Part shown: piece by piece, positions 8,776-16,800 of the stretch | Layout: each line of letters opens with the position of its first letter | How positions within the stretch are numbered: the first letter of the stretch is position 1 | Source: a bacterium | GTDB taxonomy: Bacteria > Bacillota_A > Clostridia > Lachnospirales > Lachnospiraceae | Length of the DNA stretch: 64,000 bases | Direction: 5' to 3' | Assembly: GCA_004562915.1 (NCBI GenBank) | Contig: SFQZ01000002.1 | Coordinates: forward strand, 30,410 to 94,409 | Position numbers and translations under genes: made by a program | The notes under the pieces: model-generated | Databases searched by the model: none | What the model was told of the DNA's origin: nothing | Seen by the model: only the letters and a program-made list of their open reading frames with translations

Positions 8776-9447
8776 TCATATATCTGATTTTCCCAGAAGA
8801 AGCCGGGTAATCATGTTTGCTTCGTGAGCGGCACAAAGTGCAGCCCGGGGTGCCATAAGCCCCTTTCCATAGCTGGCTTCGGTGACTCCATCCCCACATA
8901 GATAAAAATTCGGCATCACACGGCGGGTGTGAATCAGGTTACTGCTTTCATACCCGGCGAGACCGGAAGCAGCAATAAATTTCTTTTCGGGGAAATATTC
9001 CAGTATACCATTGGTCAGTACTGCCTTTGCTTCCGGATCGTCGAAAGCTTCACATATGATTTCATCCTGCTCAAAGAGAGCAGTGATATTTTCTTCCGTG
9101 ACCCGCACACAGTCTGTCTGAATATGCAGATAGGGGTTGATCTTCAAAAGCTCAGACTTTAGCGCTTCAGTTTTGGAAAGTCCCACATGTTCGAGAAAAT
9201 ACTGCTGTCGATTCAGGTTTGTGAGGTCAACCACATCAAAATCGATCAGATGCAGATGACCGTTGCCCATTCCTACGCCAATCCGTGCCAGAGCAAAAGC
9301 CACATTGGATCCCAAACCTCCCAGACCGGCGATGGCTACCTTTCCATCGGAAAGTTTTTGTTGTGTTTCAGGTGAATGACGCTCGTTCAATGCATGGAGA
9401 AGTTCTTCTCTGGTAAATGTATGATGTTTTGAGCTTTCTTTATCCAT
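8776..9447 (-). CDS. thiF: sulfur carrier protein adenylyltransferase
   Basis: E1-like enzyme of 223 residues that adenylates the ThiS C-terminus. The nucleotide-binding loop VAIAGLGGLGSNVAFALARI lies near residue 40, followed by LIDFDVVDLTNLNRQQY with the conserved acidic and Arg residues. The protein is shorter than E. coli ThiF and lacks the usual CxxC zinc pairs, as in the clostridial ThiF type. Start ATG 9447 is preferred: the GGGAGGC site lies within the final glycine codons of thiS, and the thiS stop is 1 bp upstream. An in-frame codon at 9465 would overlap thiS and has no ribosome site. Confidence 0.92.
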   Translation of the reverse strand: MDKESSKHHTFTREELLHALNERHSPETQQKLSDGKVAIAGLGGLGSNVAFALARIGVGMGNGHLHLIDFDVVDLTNLNRQQYFLEHVGLSKTEALKSELLKINPYLHIQTDCVRVTEENITALFEQDEIICEAFDDPEAKAVLTNGILEYFPEKKFIAASGLAGYESSNLIHTRRVMPNFYLCGDGVTEASYGKGLMAPRAALCAAHEANMITRLLLGKSDI

Positions 9448-9448
9448 A

Positions 9449-9646
9449 TCAGCCGCCTCCCACAAAACTTACAATTTCCATCACATCGCCATCTTTCAAT
9501 ATGGTAGAATTATAAGCGGATTTGGGAAGAATACTTCCATTCAGTTCAATGGCAATCCGTTCGGGACGATATTGATTCTGTTTCAAATACTCTGAAACAG
9601 TGATATTTTCCGATAATCCTATACTTTTTCCGTTTACTGTAACCAT
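9449..9646 (-). CDS. thiS: sulfur carrier protein
   Basis: 65-residue ubiquitin-like sulfur carrier ending in VSFVGGG; the terminal Gly-Gly is adenylated by ThiF and thiocarboxylated before sulfur transfer to ThiG. The beginning MVTVNGKSIGL fits the family length. ATG 9646 follows GGAAAGGAG; upstream in-frame codons would intrude on the hairpin leader. It is first in the thi operon, directly behind the riboswitch candidate at 9738-9785. Confidence 0.93.
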   Translation of the reverse strand: MVTVNGKSIGLSENITVSEYLKQNQYRPERIAIELNGSILPKSAYNSTILKDGDVMEIVSFVGGG

Positions 9647-9690
9647 AAATACTCCTTTCCGGAATAACAAAGTGTGCAAGCCCCGGAGGG

Positions 9691-9736
9691 TTTTTGTATC
9701 ATAGGAAAGTCAGAAGACTTTCCTATGATACAAAAA
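9691..9736. repeat. perfect 21-bp inverted repeat in the thiS leader
   Basis: Arms of 21 bp (9691-9711 and 9716-9736) enclose a 4-nt loop AGAA. The minus-strand transcript meets it right after the aptamer candidate, and its first arm includes the U-run that would end the aptamer terminator, so the two structures compete for the same bases. Thirteen bases of the arm (TATCATAGGAAAG) recur near 60947, suggesting a dispersed repeat. Confidence 0.75.
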
Positions 9737-9737
9737 A

Positions 9738-9785
9738 GAGTTCACAAAGAAATACACCCGTGGTGGTGTACCCCTTCATGAACTC
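9738..9785 (-). promoter_or_regulatory. candidate HMP-PP (thiS-motif) riboswitch overlapping an intrinsic terminator
   Basis: On the minus-strand RNA a closing stem GAGTTCA/TGAACTC (9779-9785 with 9738-9744) encloses GGGGTACACC and GGGTGTA segments that pair as an upper stem with conserved-looking internal bulges. The closing stem is followed at once by U6, so the aptamer itself would act as a terminator. There is no TPP aptamer core. Location directly before thiS and the aptamer/terminator overlap match what is known of the HMP-PP riboswitch (thiS motif). Class assignment is from context and shape, not from a covariance search. Confidence 0.6.
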
Positions 9786-9830
9786 TCGTTCACTCTCAAC
9801 TGTTCCTGTATTTAATTTAGGATTATGCTA

Positions 9831-9859
9831 AGTATAGACGAACAAAAATGAAAAGTCAA
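9831..9859 (-). promoter_or_regulatory. thi operon promoter
   Basis: -35 TTGACT (9854-9859) and -10 TATACT (9831-9836) separated by 17 bp on the minus strand, about 45 bp ahead of the riboswitch candidate. Confidence 0.8.
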
Positions 9860-9950
9860 TACATACACCTTGTTTTTTATGGGATATGATTCGCTTTATA
9901 ATGCAAAAGTTGTCGAAAAATAAAAATTTATGCACTTTAGTGCAAATAAA

Positions 9951-9984
9951 TTGATTTTTCAAAAGTTTGTGCTATACTTATAGC
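9951..9984 (+). promoter_or_regulatory. promoter of the AAA_14 ATPase with dyad over -10
   Basis: -35 TTGATT (9951-9956), 16-bp spacer, -10 TATACT (9973-9978). The -10 lies inside a dyad GCTATA-CT-TATAGC (9971-9984); another dyad, TGCACT-TT-AGTGCA, lies just upstream at 9931-9944. Both could be operators. Confidence 0.6.
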
Positions 9985-10001
9985 AATAGGAGGGATGTTT
10001 C

Positions 10002-11330
10002 ATGATAAAGAATCATGAGTTGAAAAATCGAAACGGATATCTTGATAAATTGATAGGGTTTCAGGATACAGAACCTGTAAAGGTTGTGACCGGCATAAGA
10101 CGTTGTGGAAAATCAAGTTTACTAAAGCTTATGGTGCAGCATTTAAAAAATACCGGAAAGACAGATGATCAGATTATAGAGATGAATTTTGAATCTTATG
10201 ATTTCAAGGATATGGCTTCTGATGATATTTATCATTATGTAAAAGAAAGAATCATTCCCGAAAAGAGAATGTACTTGTTTTTTGATGAAATTCAAAGAGT
10301 AGATGCCTGGGAGGATGCGGTTAATTCTTTCAGAGTAGACTTTGACTGTGATATTTATATAACAGGTTCAAATGCATATTTGTTATCATCAGAGTATTCG
10401 ACATATCTTTCCGGTCGATGCGTTGAAATAAAGATGCTCCCTTTATCATTTGGAGAGTTTTTGGATTTTCATGAATTTGAAGTGCGTGAATCAAAGAGTG
10501 CGCTGGGGGGGGTTCGTAAAGCGGCATATGATAAAGAAGGAGAAAAATATGAACTTCGGGAAGTTTTTGATGCATATATGCGTTTTGGGGGAATGCCCGG
10601 AATTGCTGACGTCGGACTTGATCAGGAAAGGGCATTGTCACTTTTGGATGGAATATATGCAACAGTTATTGTCAGAGATATATTAGAAAGAGAAAAGCGG
10701 AGAGACCAAAAGAGCATTACCGATGCCACGCTTCTTCGTAAAATAGTTATGTTTCTGGCAGATAATATTGGAAGTACTATTTCCATAGCATCTATCGGCA
10801 ATACACTTGTTAATGAAGGATTGCTCGCTGATGGAAGGAGAAAGGGAACTCCAAGTACTCACACGGTCCAGACATATGTAAATGCATTGTTGGAAAGCTA
10901 TTTCTTTTATGAAATAAAAAGATTTGATATTAAAGGAAAAGAGTTTTTAAGGACACTTGGAAAATATTATATTGTGGATCTTGGATTAAGAAATTATCTT
11001 CTTGGTTTCAGAAATCGTGACAGTGGACATGGTCTGGAAAATGTGGTTTATTTTGAACTTTTACGCAGAGGATATGATGTTGCGATCGGAAAAATCGATA
11101 ATATGGAGGTTGATTTTATAGCTACATCCGCTGATGAAAAAAAATATATACAGGTTACCGAAGCTATGACCAATGAAGAAGTACGAAAAAGAGAACTGAA
11201 ACCTCTCGAAAAAATCAGAGATAATTATGAAAAAATTGTACTTTCACTTGAGCCAGGGTTTGATTCTACTTATGAGGGTATCAAATCTGTTAATATAATT
11301 GAATGGTTATTAAATGATCATGGGGAATAG
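10002..11330 (+). CDS. AAA_14 / DUF4143 ATPase of unknown role
   Basis: 442-residue protein with an N-terminal AAA_14 ATPase domain: Walker A VVTGIRRCGKSSLL (~residue 30), Walker B MYLFFDEIQRV (~90), and sensor-like DIYITGSNAYLLSS (~118). The C-terminal half is DUF4143, with GKYYIVDLGLRNYLLGFR (~325) and the nuclease-like stretch ENVVYFELLRRGYDVAIGK...EVDFIA (~345), whose E/D/K pattern resembles a PD-(D/E)XK core. It stands alone, with its own promoter and AGGAGGG site; base composition is more AT-rich than its neighbours, suggesting transfer. Such proteins are widespread and often suspected in mobile-element or toxin-like functions, but the biochemical role is not known. Confidence 0.85.
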   Translation: MIKNHELKNRNGYLDKLIGFQDTEPVKVVTGIRRCGKSSLLKLMVQHLKNTGKTDDQIIEMNFESYDFKDMASDDIYHYVKERIIPEKRMYLFFDEIQRVDAWEDAVNSFRVDFDCDIYITGSNAYLLSSEYSTYLSGRCVEIKMLPLSFGEFLDFHEFEVRESKSALGGVRKAAYDKEGEKYELREVFDAYMRFGGMPGIADVGLDQERALSLLDGIYATVIVRDILEREKRRDQKSITDATLLRKIVMFLADNIGSTISIASIGNTLVNEGLLADGRRKGTPSTHTVQTYVNALLESYFFYEIKRFDIKGKEFLRTLGKYYIVDLGLRNYLLGFRNRDSGHGLENVVYFELLRRGYDVAIGKIDNMEVDFIATSADEKKYIQVTEAMTNEEVRKRELKPLEKIRDNYEKIVLSLEPGFDSTYEGIKSVNIIEWLLNDHGE

Positions 11331-11341
11331 TAAATGATATG

Positions 11342-11389
11342 AAATGCCCCGGATACAAGGCTGTATGTTAGCCTGTGACCGGGGCATTT
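11342..11389. terminator. hairpin between convergent ATPase and queC genes
   Basis: Arms AAATGCCCCGG (11342-11352) and CCGGGGCATTT (11379-11389) with an inner AGGCT/AGCCT stem. It lies between two convergent stops; only a weak T-tract follows on either strand. Confidence 0.55.
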
Positions 11390-11415
11390 GAAAGTTATCG
11401 TATATTTTGAAATAA

Positions 11416-12102
11416 TTACTGCAGGGCGGGATCGGTTATGCCGTTTGCCTCAAATGCTTTCTGCCGGTCGATACAGGTACCGCATTTGCCACAGGGGGAG
11501 TCCCCACCCTCATAGCAGCTCCAGGTCAGTTCATAGGGGACTTTCAGACGAATCCCCTCTTTGACAACCTGTGCTTTGTTCCAATTGATAAACGGTGCTT
11601 CGATCCGAATTGCTTTACCGCTTCCCTCCCAGACAGCCTGATTCATGCTGTCGTAAAATGCTTCACTGCAATCCGGATAAGCATTGCCAGCCGCATCGTC
11701 GTGGTGTGCCCCATAATAAATATAAGAGCAGCCCATGGACAATGCCATGCTGGCAGCAGATGCGAGAAAAAGTCCATTCCGAAATGGTACATAGGTGGTT
11801 ACCGGGGCACCATTTCTATCTTTTAGCTGGTCAGCATAGGATTCTTCCGGAATCGCTTCTTTCGAGTGGGACAGCAGAGAACAGTCACTGTAGGAGAAGA
11901 TAGGAGTCAGATCCAGTTCCATTCCCTTCAGCCCATAATACTCCAGCACTTTTTTTGCTGCTTCCACTTCTTTCACATGTTTCTGTCCATAGGTGATGGA
12001 CAGGGGAATCACATTTTCTTTTCCAAAACGCTCGATTGCCAGACCAAGGCAGGTAGTACTGTCCACGCCGCCGCTGAATAAAACCATTGCTTTTTCAGAC
12101 AT
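11416..12102 (-). CDS. queC: 7-cyano-7-deazaguanine synthase
   Basis: 228-residue QueC, converting 7-carboxy-7-deazaguanine to preQ0 with ATP and ammonia. The PP-loop VLFSGGVDSTT is at residue ~8 and the C-terminal zinc motif CYEGGDSPCGKCGTCIDRQ has four Cys. Further family stretches are SITYGQKH and YVPFRNGLFLASAA. It is the last gene of queT-queF-queC, 11 bp after queF. queD and queE are absent here, so preQ0 precursor supply must be encoded elsewhere or come from salvage. Confidence 0.97.
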   Translation of the reverse strand: MSEKAMVLFSGGVDSTTCLGLAIERFGKENVIPLSITYGQKHVKEVEAAKKVLEYYGLKGMELDLTPIFSYSDCSLLSHSKEAIPEESYADQLKDRNGAPVTTYVPFRNGLFLASAASMALSMGCSYIYYGAHHDDAAGNAYPDCSEAFYDSMNQAVWEGSGKAIRIEAPFINWNKAQVVKEGIRLKVPYELTWSCYEGGDSPCGKCGTCIDRQKAFEANGITDPALQ

Positions 12103-12113
12103 CAGAAAGCCTC

Positions 12114-12611
12114 CTAACGATTGTCTACTTTTTCCGGGTACAGGTCGTGATGGGTAAGACGCTCAAAAGCTACCTTTTCCCATGGAGTTCCCGGTTTTCC
12201 GTAATTGCAGTAAGGATCGATGGAAATACCTCCCCGGGGTGTAAATTTGCCCCAGACTTCGATGTATTTGGGATCCATAAGTTTGATCAGATCCTTCATG
12301 ATAATATTTACACAGTCTTCATGGAAATCTCCATGATTACGGAAACTGAACAGGTAGAGTTTCAGAGATTTGCTCTCTACCATTCGTTCTCCCGGTACGT
12401 AGGAAATATAAATCGTAGCGAAGTCCGGCTGTCCTGTCATAGGGCAAAGACTTGTGAATTCAGGACAATTGAATTTGACAAAATAATCATTTTCCGGATG
12501 TTTATTCGGGAATGTTTCCAGTACTTCCGGGGCATAATCAGATTTGTATCTGGTTTTCTGATTACCAAGGAGAGTAACACCATTTAATTCATCTTTTGAT
12601 CTTCCGCTCAT
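12114..12611 (-). CDS. queF: NADPH-dependent preQ0 reductase
   Basis: 165-residue monodomain QueF (T-fold), reducing preQ0 nitrile to preQ1. The catalytic Cys and Asp lie in FTSLCPMTGQPDFATI (~residues 52-67), and the NADPH/substrate region is ESKSLKLYLFSFRNHGDFHE (~80). Start ATG 12611 overlaps the queT stop by 4 bp. Together with QueT (uptake) and QueC it allows both synthesis and salvage of queuosine precursors. Confidence 0.97.
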   Translation of the reverse strand: MSGRSKDELNGVTLLGNQKTRYKSDYAPEVLETFPNKHPENDYFVKFNCPEFTSLCPMTGQPDFATIYISYVPGERMVESKSLKLYLFSFRNHGDFHEDCVNIIMKDLIKLMDPKYIEVWGKFTPRGGISIDPYCNYGKPGTPWEKVAFERLTHHDLYPEKVDNR

Positions 12612-13123
12612 ACTTTTTGCCTCCTGATATTATTTTTATGAGTCTTTCCTGTGACACGTTCCAGTACCTGGATCAGCAAAACACCACAGATAGCAGGAAC
12701 AATCTGACCGATACACAGACTGAGAGCCAGTGCAGGATACGGCATCTGCAGAAGGTAGGAAAGCCAGGTAGATACGCCCAGTCCCGGTATCAGGACAATC
12801 GGAAGAATGATCAGCAGACGGTTCCAGTGTAGCTTTCGTATTCCTACGATCAGCGACGAGGTCACAATGCCTACAAGACATCCTCCCACCATATCCAGAA
12901 GTCCAAGACCTCCGAACAGCATATTGGCTATGAAATTTGCGAGACCAAGGGGTAAAACCAGGAACGGAAACAGGTAAGAAAGAGCATACATGGATGTTGC
13001 AATCCGAATCTGATATGCTCCGAAAGAAAAGCTCTGCGTACAGTACATAACTGTCACATACAGTGCGATAATCATGGCAGAGAGCGTCAGTTTCTGCACT
13101 TTACTCATATCTTTATTCACCAT
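12608..13123 (-). CDS. queT: queuosine precursor ECF transporter S component
   Basis: 171-residue hydrophobic protein with about five to six membrane segments (LSAMIIALYVTVMYC, LSYLFPFLVLPLGLANFIANMLFGG, GCLVGIVTSSLIVG, LLIILPIVLIPGLGV and more). It matches the QueT family of ECF-type substrate-binding subunits, which need shared energising EcfAAT proteins not encoded here. It is first gene behind a preQ1 riboswitch. Start ATG 13123 with GGAGGTG upstream. Confidence 0.9.
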   Translation of the reverse strand: MVNKDMSKVQKLTLSAMIIALYVTVMYCTQSFSFGAYQIRIATSMYALSYLFPFLVLPLGLANFIANMLFGGLGLLDMVGGCLVGIVTSSLIVGIRKLHWNRLLIILPIVLIPGLGVSTWLSYLLQMPYPALALSLCIGQIVPAICGVLLIQVLERVTGKTHKNNIRRQKV

Positions 13124-13200
13124 ATTCGTTCACCTCCAAATAGTTTACACAACAACATACATTTTACGTGTTACACATTACATTTACCGCAATATAGTTG

Positions 13201-13242
13201 TCCCTAGTTTTGTTTAATGACAGGATGGTCTCGAACTGTCAA
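13201..13242 (-). promoter_or_regulatory. preQ1-I riboswitch
   Basis: On the minus strand: P1 TGACAG (13236-13241) and CTGTCA (13218-13223), a 12-nt loop ending in CCATC, then an A-rich tail TTAAACAAAACTAGGG whose GG can pair with loop CC to form the H-type pseudoknot. The tail closely matches the preQ1-I consensus (AACAAAAC-AGG). It lies in the leader of queT. No terminator follows, so translational control is more likely, although the ribosome site is about 65 nt further on. Confidence 0.82.
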
Positions 13243-13283
13243 TTCCATATTGGAAGTAAATATGTCCTGTGACATACAGTTGA

Positions 13284-13312
13284 AGTATAATGGATTTGGA
13301 GAGGAAATGCAA
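13284..13312 (-). promoter_or_regulatory. que operon promoter
   Basis: -35 TTGCAT (13307-13312) and -10 TATACT (13284-13289) on the minus strand, 17 bp apart, upstream of the preQ1 riboswitch. Confidence 0.75.
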
Positions 13313-13340
13313 GGGCGAAATGGATGAAGGAGTGTAAGGG

Positions 13341-13369
13341 TTGACACGATTTTCCTAAGTTGCTATAAT
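13341..13369 (+). promoter_or_regulatory. promoter of the cobalamin-riboswitch transcript
   Basis: Full-consensus TTGACA (13341-13346) and TATAAT (13364-13369) with a 17-bp spacer, just ahead of the cobalamin aptamer. Confidence 0.88.
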
Positions 13370-13384
13370 GTAGTAAAAATACAT

Positions 13385-13600
13385 AGAGGGCTTTTCAGTG
13401 CCGGATGAGAGGTTCACTTCTCATCGGTTAAAAGGGAATCAGGTGTAAGTCCTGAACGATCCGGTCACTGTGAACAGGGAGTTTGTTATCAGATCCATTG
13501 CATGATTTATGTGTGAGAAGGGATAATAAAATGATGATCTGTGAGTCAGGAAACCTGCTGAAAAGGTTAGTGAATTGCTTCCGATGAAAGCGCAGAATTC
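13385..13600 (+). promoter_or_regulatory. cobalamin riboswitch
   Basis: The aptamer shows the conserved core AAAAGGGAATCAGGTG (13431-13446) followed by AAGTCCTGAACGATCCGG, and the B12 box GAGTCAGGAAACCTGC (13543-13558) downstream. Helices such as GATGAGAGG-TTCA-CTTCTCATC lie upstream of the core. The segment after the aptamer (13600-13680) holds alternative pairings (GTATACTTTC with GAAAGTATTC). A terminator at 13684-13726 completes an OFF-type switch. It places all four following genes under corrinoid control. Ends are approximate. Confidence 0.93.
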
Positions 13601-13683
13601 ATAAAATACATGCTTGCTTTGTATACTTTCGAATGATCCGGGTTTAAGGACATGAAAGTATTCTTCAAATGAGTTCGTAAAAT

Positions 13684-13726
13684 AAACGGTGTCTGCTGAT
13701 ATATTCAGAAGTGGACACCGTTTTTT
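13684..13726 (+). terminator. riboswitch expression-platform terminator
   Basis: Stem AAACGGTGTC (13684-13693) with GACACCGTTT (13714-13723), an inner CTGA/TCAG stem, then T6. It sits between the cobalamin aptamer and the first gene of the transport operon. Confidence 0.88.
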
Positions 13727-13801
13727 ATTAAACTAACGGGTAGGAGCCGCCTCCCCTGTGGCCAGCAAAAACCAGGAATCTGGTAGAACAGGAGTAAAAG
13801 A

Positions 13802-16800
13802 ATGAGAAAAAAAATGAAACCATTTCTCTCACTGTTTTTAGCATTGACGCTGGTACTTTCACCACTGTCTTCTGCTGGAGTATTTGCAGCAGAAACAGAA
13901 GCGTATTCGGATGCGGTGGATACCAGTGAAGCGATCGTCGCAAACGACGAAGCAGAAACGTTGCCAACACCGACAGTGGAGGAAAACGAAGAAAACAAAG
14001 CTTCAGAGGAAAAGAAGGAAGAAGACAATCAGGTATCATCTGATTTGGAAAATGAGGAAGAAGATGGATATACGCCTCCTGAAAACGAGGGCAATGAAGC
14101 TGATTCGTCTGAGGAGCTTACAGAAACAGATGTTGATACCGTGGATTCTTCACAGATGACAACGGATGAAATGTCTCTGGCTTCCATACCAGTGCTTTTA
14201 AGTGATGATGATGTCGAAAATGCCGGTAATAATGCAGCTAATATTCATGTACTAAAGGAAGATGGTACAGAGTATGCAATGTTTAAGATTGTAGATTCTG
14301 CTGCTGTGCTTCAGGGAGATCAAATCGCAATAACGATTACCACGAACAATACATCATATAGTAAGCTGTATTTTGGTTCGCCCAGTGATATAGAGAAGTC
14401 ACCGGTATGGAGCGGTACACAGAATCAAAATGGTGGTTGGACGTTTACCTTTACAATCGATGCGTCTAAGGGTGGAACCAATGTTCCTGTAGCATTGTAT
14501 GCGGCAAATAAAGGTACATGGTCCAGTACAGTACTGACGATGACAATCCCTGATATGGGATATGTAGCGCCTGAACCCGGCGAATCCGATCCGGATGCTC
14601 CCGGTGAGGAAGAAAACCTGGATCCAGATCCCTTTGATTCAGAGATTACTTCTCTGGAGGTCGTAAAAGACAGTGATGGAGCTGCTTTCACAATGTTTAA
14701 AGTGACAGAATATTCACTGTTAAATGATGGAGAGAATCTTACCATTACATTATCAACGACGAGTAAAAGCTTTAATAAACTGTATTTCGGTTCTATTGAG
14801 GATAATCCTAAGACACCGGTGATCACAGGTACTCCTTATAATGAAACCGGATGGACATTTACGTTTACTTTGCCTGCATCGATGAAGAATACTCGTATCC
14901 CTGTTTTGCTGGGTTATGTTGATGAGAGCAAAGGAACGGATGGATGGTATGTAAATTCTACAGGCGCTTATTCTCTGTATTTGGCGATTCCGGATGTGGA
15001 AGTATCCGGTCCGACTCCGGAGCCTACACCAAGTCCGGAGCCCACACCTGGCACTTCTTTAGAGGATGGTATTTATAATGTCCCGATGGTGGAGACGGGA
15101 GAGTTGATGTTCCGTGTGGTAAATTGTCAGCTGACCTCTAAAAATGGAGAACTGGTGGCACAGATTGCTTTAAGTGGAACCGGATATGATTATCTGTATA
15201 TGGGAACGAAAGAGGAAGCTTACGTGGCAGAACCTTCAGAATGGATTCCTTATACAGTGAAGAATGTATTAAATAACGAGACAGGTGAAATTGAATCCAA
15301 ATATGTATATGAAATACCGGTGAGTAATCTGGATACACCGATTAAGGTTGCATCCCGATCAGCAAAATACGTAAGCCAGGGTAAAGGTGAAGATGCATGG
15401 ATTAACAGAACGATTACGATCAGTTCGGAAGGGATCCAGAAAACAGGAGATTTGCCAACAGAACCGGAAAATCCGAATCCGACGCCGACCGATCCGACTC
15501 CAATCATACCACCGGTGATTGATCCGGGTAACAATGGAGAAACGACAAAACCGTCAGGAAATGATGGGAAAGCAGATGAAGAATCAAAGTATGAATCCGA
15601 TCTGAGCGGAAGTACTTCTGCAGTGGACAGTTCTACAGGGCTTCCGGATGGGGTTTATACACCGGACAGCTTCAGTTGGTCCGGAGGTACAGGACGCGTC
15701 AAAATCAGCTGCAATAAAATCACAGTGAAAAACGGACAGGCATATGCGACAATCGTATTTAGCAGCAGTTCTTATGCGTATGTAAAAGCAAACGGAAGAA
15801 CTTACTATGGAACCGTAAGCGGCGGCAGTACCAGTTTTACGATTCCGGTAGCTTTGAATAAAAACAATAAAATTCTGGGTATGACCACAAAGATGACCGC
15901 AGCTCATGAAATCGAATATAATATTTATGTTTATCTTGCAGCGGCTGCAAAAGCAAATGGAACAGGAAACGGAACGAATTCTGACGTTGTAATTGGTGCA
16001 GGGCAGAGCAATAATGATAAACTGGATGAAGAAGCCCCACAGATTATCGGTTTGACTTATGAATCCGAAACAAAACTGGAGTATGCACAATATTTCAAGA
16101 TTTATAATTATCAGGATGGAATTACACTTATTGAAATCGATATGACAAGTGATACAGCCCTTGATCCGGACAAATCCGAAGCTGACGATAAAAATGACGT
16201 TGAGGATGAGGAAAAAACTGAGAATACGGAAGAGGCGGATAATAGTATAGAAACAGAAGAGGACACTACAGAATTGACAGAAACAGACGAAGAAAAAGTG
16301 GCTGAATTGTATATGGGCAACGTTGTTAAATATCTGATTGTTCCGGAGGGAACAGAGATTCCGGTTGGTCTGGAAAAAGAAGTTATTATTGTTGATCTTC
16401 CAGTGGATAAAACATATGTAGCTTCTGAAGAAGCGCTGGATACTATGGATGAACTGGAACTTCTGGATACGATCCGTGCTCTTGGTTTTGAAAAAGACGA
16501 TTGCTCCAATGAAGAAGTAAGCAAAGCCATGGAAAATGGAGATATCTCGTTTGCAGGTACTTTCGATGAGATTGATTATAAAGCACTTTTAAGGGCACAG
16601 TGTAATTTGTCTATTTTACCGTCCGAACTTCTGCCCCGTGAGGAAAAAGACACAGAAGAACAAGAAATGACAAAAAAAGAAGATACAGAAGATACGGAAG
16701 AGCAGGAGTTGTCAGTGGAAGAACAGACAGATCGACTGCAGGAAATTGCAGAACATCATGCTATGCTGTGGATTCCTATGTTGGTGGATCGTTCATCTGA

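Noticed and set aside
9738..9785. TPP riboswitch before the thi operon
   Set aside because: The conserved CTGAGA and ACCTGAT-type core is absent; the shape fits the thiS-motif class better.
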